Assembly: GCA_934565855.1 (NCBI GenBank)
Contig: CAKTIO010000001.1
Span: 124,001 to 188,000 of the forward strand
Direction: 5' to 3'
Length of the DNA: 64,000 bases
Source: an uncultured Dysosmobacter sp.
Lineage (GTDB): Bacteria; Bacillota; Clostridia; Oscillospirales; Oscillospiraceae
Shown: one piece after another, positions 59,963 through 64,000 of the stretch
How positions within the stretch are numbered: position 1 is the stretch's first letter
Layout of the letters: each line of letters begins with the position of its first letter
Notes under the pieces: generated by a model
What the model saw: only the letters and a program-made list of their open reading frames with translations
Told to the model about the DNA's origin: nothing
The model's database searches: none
Position numbers and translations under genes: made by a program

Positions 59963-60715
59963 TCATTCTCCAAACTCACATACGCAGGTAAAGCAGGGGC
60001 CGGACGGTCCCACGCCCTCCATCCAATAGCGCCTGTCCTGCCGGACTCCGAACAGCTTCAGGCAGTCTCCCTGCGTCACTTCCTTGCTGTAATTGATGGA
60101 AAAGGTACGGATGGGCGCTGTCTGCAGCTCCTGCGGAAGCGCGTCCCACACAATGTCCCCATAGTTGCCGCTGAAGAGATGCCCGTTGTGGTCCAGATCC
60201 GAATAGCGGATCTCCCGGGTCCCGATCTCCTGTACCCCCTCTTTGGGCAGGAGCAGCTTCCGGCACTCCGGACAGTCCAGCGTCCGGGAGCTGCTGGTCA
60301 GCTCTTTACCGGTAAATTCCGAGGGGCGCAGGATCCGGCGCTCCACCGGGTCTACCAAGATCCATTCACTTCTTCCCGAAACACATAGGGTCCCGTCCTG
60401 CCGGGTCAGCTGGTAGTTCCGGCGCATATGCGCCGCCTTTACGCCGTCCTCCCAGGTTCCCACGGTCAGCACCTCTCCCACCATCGGCTGAGCATGGACC
60501 TTCATGGATATTCTGGAGAGCAGAAATACCTGCCGCAGCTCAAACAGCCTTTCATAGGTCAAGCCTCTGGCATCATAATCATGTCCGCCCATTGCCGCCA
60601 TGATGCTCAGCAGCGCTCCTGTCCGTGCCCGTCCCTGGGCGTCACAATCCCGGAAAACCAGCTCCTCCTGCCGGAGGAAAACCTCTCCGTCAAACCACTG
60701 CTTCAATCCGTCCAT
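59963..60715 (-). CDS. Acyl-ACP thioesterase
   Basis: The 250-residue protein has two hot-dog halves of the PF01643 family: FRDCDAQGRARTGALLSIMAAMGGHD near the N-terminus and RYSDLDHNGHLFSGNYGDIVWDALP in the second half, the conserved Asp/Asn/His region. It releases fatty acids from acyl carrier protein. The ATG at 60715 is eight bases after GAGGAG; an in-frame GTG nine bases earlier is less well placed. It follows the LPG-synthase/GNAT fusion gene by 20 bases. Confidence 0.88.
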   Translation of the reverse strand: MDGLKQWFDGEVFLRQEELVFRDCDAQGRARTGALLSIMAAMGGHDYDARGLTYERLFELRQVFLLSRISMKVHAQPMVGEVLTVGTWEDGVKAAHMRRNYQLTRQDGTLCVSGRSEWILVDPVERRILRPSEFTGKELTSSSRTLDCPECRKLLLPKEGVQEIGTREIRYSDLDHNGHLFSGNYGDIVWDALPQELQTAPIRTFSINYSKEVTQGDCLKLFGVRQDRRYWMEGVGPSGPCFTCVCEFGE

Positions 60716-60735
60716 GTGATCCACTCCTCTGCCTG

Positions 60736-62139
60736 TCAGACCTTTTTCTCAAAATAGTAAAACGTATCATCCTGACCAGCCGGACGCATACAGGAGGACA
60801 GCATCCTCCGGGACGCTTCGTTTTCATGGAAGCACTTTGCCAACACCCTTGTCAGATGCACCTGATATAGCGCCCAGTTTGCCACAGCCGCGAACGCCTC
60901 CGTGCCGTATCCCTTTCCGGCGTACGCCCGGTCGATGCGGCAGCCCAGTTCCGCGTCACCGCGGAAATTAAAGCGGTACAGCACCGCCTCACCGATCAGC
61001 TTTCCATCCAGCCGGACCGCGAAGTTGACCGCTGTTCTGTTGGCAAAATCCGTCTTTGCCACCTGGTAGAAGCTGTCCTCCTCCACGGGACCGCCCAGTC
61101 CCGCCACATCGTCATAGCCCCACCAGCGGTTCCGGTCTGCATCCAGCACCAATGCGTTGTATGCCGGAATGTCTTCCTCCGTCAGCGCGGACAGCGTCAG
61201 CCGTTCCGTTTTCAGCTCCGGGATCTCCCGCACATGGGACAGCAGCTCATTCTGGGGCTCCACGCAGTATTTCGGTGCCAGAAACGCCGGACCATACTGT
61301 AATTTGGAAGTCCGCAGCCCTCGGTCAGCCGCATCGTCCTCCCGGTTCAAATACTCTACGTCACCGCCGAATGCCCTTGCAAATGCCTGCACCGTGGCGG
61401 GATAAACACCCTCATAGGAGTACAGTGCCTTTTCAATGTGAATGATCAGTGTGTTTCCGCATTTTTCCGCCAAGGACAGCGACAGCAGCTTTCCATGCTC
61501 CATCAGTCCACCGCAGCGGAACCAGTCCTTCCCGGTCAGCCGCAGCATCCGCTTGGCAAAGCTCAGCTCCCGCACCGCGCGCGGGTCCTCTGCCTTTCCG
61601 AACTCCTGGTCATAGTCCTTCCAAAACTGCTCCACCAGCGCCTGATTTTCCCCGTTCAGAACGCAGAACTCCGCCTCTGGGCAGGCTTTGTAGAATTTCT
61701 TGATGTGGTTCCTCTGCCCGGAATACCTACGTCCCACAAAGCTTTGCAGGTCCTCCACCCGGTAAACATAATCCCTCCAGGTCCGCACATCGCTGACTCT
61801 TACATAGGGATAGCGCTGCAGCAGCTCTCCCACCCGCTCCTGCGGCACAACAGAGATCACTGGAGCGATCCCCCGTTCCATGCAGTCGCTTTCAATGGCA
61901 GTCAGCGCCGCGTCTACATTGCCCTCCGGTCCCGGGACCGGGTAATCGTAAACCACGCGCCCCTCATGCTCGTTGCGGACGATCAGACAGCCTGCCGCCT
62001 CCGCCCACTGGGGGTGCAGGGTCTCCGTCCACATCAGCTTCACGCCGATGGAATACTCACACAGCACATAGCTGTTGTTCTCATAATATTTTCGCAGCTG
62101 CTCTGCGTGTTCTTCAGTAATCGGTTGATAATTCAGCAT
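60736..62139 (-). CDS. Fusion of an LPG-synthase-like (DUF2156) domain and a GNAT acetyltransferase
   Basis: Residues 1-295 look like the C-terminal acyltransferase domain of lysylphosphatidylglycerol synthase: CEYSIGVKLMWTETLHPQWA, YSGQRNHIKKFYKACPE, and KALYSYEGVYPATVQAFARAFGGDVEYLNREDDAADRGLRTSKLQYGPAF. Residues 310-467 are a GNAT domain, ETERLTLSALTEEDIPAYNALV through GCRIDRAYAGKGYGTEAFAAVANWAL. The transmembrane flippase part of MprF is missing. It may transfer an aminoacyl or acyl group to a lipid or peptide. It has its own promoter and an acyl-ACP thioesterase behind it. Confidence 0.82.
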   Translation of the reverse strand: MLNYQPITEEHAEQLRKYYENNSYVLCEYSIGVKLMWTETLHPQWAEAAGCLIVRNEHEGRVVYDYPVPGPEGNVDAALTAIESDCMERGIAPVISVVPQERVGELLQRYPYVRVSDVRTWRDYVYRVEDLQSFVGRRYSGQRNHIKKFYKACPEAEFCVLNGENQALVEQFWKDYDQEFGKAEDPRAVRELSFAKRMLRLTGKDWFRCGGLMEHGKLLSLSLAEKCGNTLIIHIEKALYSYEGVYPATVQAFARAFGGDVEYLNREDDAADRGLRTSKLQYGPAFLAPKYCVEPQNELLSHVREIPELKTERLTLSALTEEDIPAYNALVLDADRNRWWGYDDVAGLGGPVEEDSFYQVAKTDFANRTAVNFAVRLDGKLIGEAVLYRFNFRGDAELGCRIDRAYAGKGYGTEAFAAVANWALYQVHLTRVLAKCFHENEASRRMLSSCMRPAGQDDTFYYFEKKV

Positions 62140-62242
62140 AAGCTCCGTTTATAAAATCCTTTCTATTTTGCTATGCACATCAAAAATCATCTGTCCACTG
62201 ATCTGCGCTCTTTTCAGTTTGGACAAAGACAAAATAATTATA

Positions 62243-62271
62243 ATTATATCGCTTTTTTTCTTTTTTGGCAA
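62243..62271 (-). promoter_or_regulatory. Promoter of the LPG/GNAT fusion gene
   Basis: Minus strand: TTGCCA (62271-62266), 17 bases, TATAAT (62248-62243), in an A-rich tract. Confidence 0.65.
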
Positions 62272-62308
62272 ACTCTGTCCGCAAAATTTTCCAATATCCT
62301 CCGAAAAG

Positions 62309-62339
62309 AAAAGCACCGGACCTTGCTCCGATGCTTTTT
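62309..62339 (-). terminator. Terminator of lexA
   Basis: Minus strand: AAAGCATCGGA pairs with TCCGGTGCTTT across 6 bases, followed by TCTTTT. Confidence 0.75.
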
Positions 62340-62340
62340 C

Positions 62341-62976
62341 TCAATATCTCCGGACCACTGCCGCCACCTTCCCCAGAATCTGCGCATATGTTCCATCAAT
62401 CGGCTCATATGCGTCATTTTCCGGCAGAAGCCAGACATGCCCGTTCCTTCTGGAAAAGCGCTTGACGGTCGCTTCATCTCCCAGCAGCGCCACAACGATC
62501 TCCCCATTGTTTGCCACTGGCTGCTGGCGGACCACCACCAGGTCTCCGTTCAGAATTCCGGCGTTGATCATGGATTCTCCCCGCACATGAAGGGCAAAAT
62601 ACTCCCCGCTTCTTCCGCCTGTGTCAAAGGTCAGATAATCCTCAATGCACTCCTCCGCCAGAATGGGACTGCCTGCCGCCACATTGCCCAGAATCGGAAT
62701 CTGATTTTCTACTTCAGAGACCTTCTGCGGCACCATCGGAGGAGTGACTGTCCGTCCCTGATCCAAATGCGTCAGGGAGATGGCACGCCCCTTTCCGGGT
62801 CCCTTTTCAATGTATCCCGCTTCCTCCAGATGCTTCAGATGAAAATGCACCGTGGATGGGGATTTCAGCCCCACCAGCTCTCCGATCTCCCGGACAGATG
62901 GCGGATAGCCCTTTTTCTGGATGGAATCTGCAATGCAGTCGTAAATTTTCCGCTGCATCTTTGACAGCTCTCGCAT
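62341..62976 (-). CDS. lexA: LexA repressor
   Basis: The 211-residue SOS repressor has an N-terminal winged helix (YPPSVREIGELVGLKSPSTVHFHLKHLEEAGYI) and a latent protease domain. The self-cleavage bond is A101-G102 in NVAAGSP, and the catalytic pair is S135 (RGESMINAG) and K172 (EATVKRF). The ATG at 62976 is chosen because GGGAG lies upstream; an ATG six codons earlier has no site. A LexA box overlaps its own promoter. Confidence 0.96.
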   Translation of the reverse strand: MRELSKMQRKIYDCIADSIQKKGYPPSVREIGELVGLKSPSTVHFHLKHLEEAGYIEKGPGKGRAISLTHLDQGRTVTPPMVPQKVSEVENQIPILGNVAAGSPILAEECIEDYLTFDTGGRSGEYFALHVRGESMINAGILNGDLVVVRQQPVANNGEIVVALLGDEATVKRFSRRNGHVWLLPENDAYEPIDGTYAQILGKVAAVVRRY

Positions 62977-63023
62977 ATATTCACATTCTCCCATGCTATG
63001 GATTCTTTGATATGGTTTTTGTT

Positions 63024-63052
63024 AGTATAACATACCGCGCCGTATAATGCAA
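63024..63052 (-). promoter_or_regulatory. Promoter of lexA
   Basis: Minus strand: TTGCAT (63052-63047), 17 bases, TATACT (63029-63024). Confidence 0.7.
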
Positions 63053-63062
63053 ACATTTGTTC
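63051..63062 (-). promoter_or_regulatory. LexA (SOS) box at lexA
   Basis: GAACAAATGTTT on the minus strand fits GAACRNRYGTTY fully and overlaps the -35 by two bases, consistent with autorepression. Confidence 0.8.
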
Positions 63063-63131
63063 CATTTTTATAAAATTTTTCCGGGTTTCTCTGCTTTTCC
63101 CATGAAATATCTGAAAATGTACGGTTTCTAC

Positions 63132-63160
63132 TTGAAATTCCGTACCAACCATGCTATGAT
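63132..63160 (+). promoter_or_regulatory. Promoter of secG
   Basis: TTGAAA (63132-63137), 17 bases, extended TGC-TATGAT (63155-63160). Confidence 0.7.
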
Positions 63161-63223
63161 GTATACCTATGAAAAAGGGGATGTGCGCAGTTTGCGCAAT
63201 TCCATCTGTGGGAGGTTCCGCTC

Positions 63224-63463
63224 ATGTCTGGTGCATTTTTGGCTGTTACGATTCTTCAGCTGCTCTGTGGTTTGACCCTGATTCTGGTCGTTCTGTTCCA
63301 GTCCGGTAAGAGCGCTGGTCTGTCCGGTTCTATCGGCGGCGTTGCTGATTCTTTCTTGGCAAAGAACAAGGCAAAAACCGCTGATGCAAAGCTGGCAAAG
63401 GCAACCAAATGGGTCGGCGCGATTTTCGTGATCCTGACTCTGGTGCTGAATATCATGCAGTAA
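63224..63463 (+). CDS. secG: Preprotein translocase subunit SecG
   Basis: The 79-residue protein has two membrane segments (about residues 4-24 and 60-77) flanking LFQSGKSAGLSGSIGGVADSFLAKNKAKT, the SecG signature. It assists the SecYE channel. GGGAGG precedes the ATG. rnr and smpB, often next to secG, are not downstream here. Confidence 0.94.
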   Translation: MSGAFLAVTILQLLCGLTLILVVLFQSGKSAGLSGSIGGVADSFLAKNKAKTADAKLAKATKWVGAIFVILTLVLNIMQ

Positions 63464-63470
63464 AAAAATT

Positions 63471-63497
63471 CCGCAGCTTCTGCTGCGGGATTTTTTT
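63471..63497. terminator. Bidirectional terminator after secG
   Basis: CCGCAGC pairs with GCTGCGG across four bases, with seven T on the plus side and seven A before it for the convergent gene. Confidence 0.8.
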
Positions 63498-63505
63498 ACC
63501 CTTTT

Positions 63506-64000
63506 TCAGTTTTGCACATAGGCGGATCGGTACAGCACCCCTGCTTTCGGTGTCACCCCCTCCAGCATCAGCAGCTCCTCTACCGTCACAAACAGATACC
63601 CTTCCTCCTGTAAGGCATCCACGATTTGAAGCGCCGCTTCTACTGATTCCGGAACCGTATCGTGCATCAGGATGATATCTCCCGGTTGAACGCGGCTCAG
63701 CACCGCTTGAATATCCGCCTGAACATTTTTCAGCTTCCAATCCTCCGTGTCCAGCGACCAGTGTACCAATGGTACCGTGAACCAGCTCTTCTGTTCCTGT
63801 GTCAGAAGTCCATACGGTGGACGCAGCCAATATACCCCTTCGCCCAGCAGCTGCTGCAGCAACCGGTCTGTCTTCTGCACCGCTTCTGTTGCTACGGAGT
63901 ATGACTCCTCCTTCAGACATTGATGGGACCAAGTATGATTCCCCACCTGATGCCCCTCCTGCTTCATTCGCAGCACCAACTCCCGATTGACGGAGAGCTG
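63506..64000 (-). CDS. Polysaccharide deacetylase (NodB family), truncated by the window edge
   Basis: The 164 visible residues are the C-terminal part of a NodB-homology domain: GNHTWSHQ (metal-binding HxxxH), LRPPYG, VHWSLDTEDWKLK and IILMHDT with the catalytic histidine. The reading frame stays open to base 64000, so the first catalytic aspartate and any signal sequence lie outside. It probably removes acetyl groups from peptidoglycan or another surface glycan. Confidence 0.9.
   Translation of the reverse strand, partial: QLSVNRELVLRMKQEGHQVGNHTWSHQCLKEESYSVATEAVQKTDRLLQQLLGEGVYWLRPPYGLLTQEQKSWFTVPLVHWSLDTEDWKLKNVQADIQAVLSRVQPGDIILMHDTVPESVEAALQIVDALQEEGYLFVTVEELLMLEGVTPKAGVLYRSAYVQN

Overview
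The window is a stretch of chromosome from a GC-rich Clostridia-type Firmicute, most like gut Oscillospiraceae. The evidence is the gene content and signals: a T-box on cysE-cysS, a lysine riboswitch on dapA, LexA boxes of the Gram-positive GAAC-N4-GTTY type, strong AGGAGG ribosome binding sites, a BioY transporter, ClpC and RsmI. I see no insertion sequence, prophage, CRISPR array or rRNA operon. The species is not determined. Nearly every base is accounted for by tightly packed operons with well-formed intrinsic terminators.

Layout. 1-4.1 kb: a phosphoribosyltransferase, gdhA, a membrane protein and an SSB-like protein with two OB folds. 4.1-6.3 kb: a selenium/sulfur operon (yedF, cysteine desulfurase, DUF3343, DUF6472). 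6.4-11.5 kb: lysA, then a cell-wall pair (FHA-SEDS polymerase and penicillin-binding transpeptidase). 12-21 kb: an orphan radical SAM protein and a molybdenum cofactor/molybdate locus (yqeB-yqeC divergent from moaA-moaC-MOSC-MoeA-like, then modABC and mog). 21-24 kb: an uncharacterised lipid/ester-type module (HxxxDG acyltransferase, DUF6320 zinc-ribbon membrane protein, HSL-type hydrolase). 24-30.6 kb: zinc-ribbon proteins, glpK divergent from a lipase, family 4 uracil-DNA glycosylase, bioY under a 42-bp palindrome, and a GNAT/XRE-cupin pair. 30.7-33.2 kb: T-box-controlled cysE-cysS. 33.3-44.1 kb: small membrane and XRE proteins, then a long minus-strand group (DUF1385, prmC, recA, recX, rimO, pgsA), and a lipoprotein/response regulator/histidine kinase operon. 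44.2-46.6 kb: tRNA-Leu(CAA) and a MarR-MATE pair. 46.6-51.8 kb: lysine/DAP biosynthesis (dapA-dapB-dapH under a lysine riboswitch, an M20 deacetylase and an aminotransferase). 51.9-64 kb: rsmI-trmN, a ferredoxin, clpC, an unknown membrane protein, an NhaC antiporter, an acyl-ACP thioesterase, an LPG-synthase/GNAT fusion, lexA, secG and a truncated polysaccharide deacetylase.

How the parts fit. YqeB and YqeC are the accessory proteins of selenium-dependent molybdenum hydroxylases. Together with Moco synthesis, ModABC uptake and the nearby YedF operon they suggest a Se-Mo enzyme elsewhere in the genome. dapA, dapB, dapH, the M20 deacetylase, the aminotransferase and lysA make up nearly all of an acetylase-type DAP/lysine route (dapF is not in the window). 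The clearest new regulatory observations are a bipartite element shared by moaA and modA, a LexA box overlapping the -35 of the promoter upstream of the DUF1385-prmC-recA-recX group in the same arrangement as at lexA, and the palindrome at bioY.
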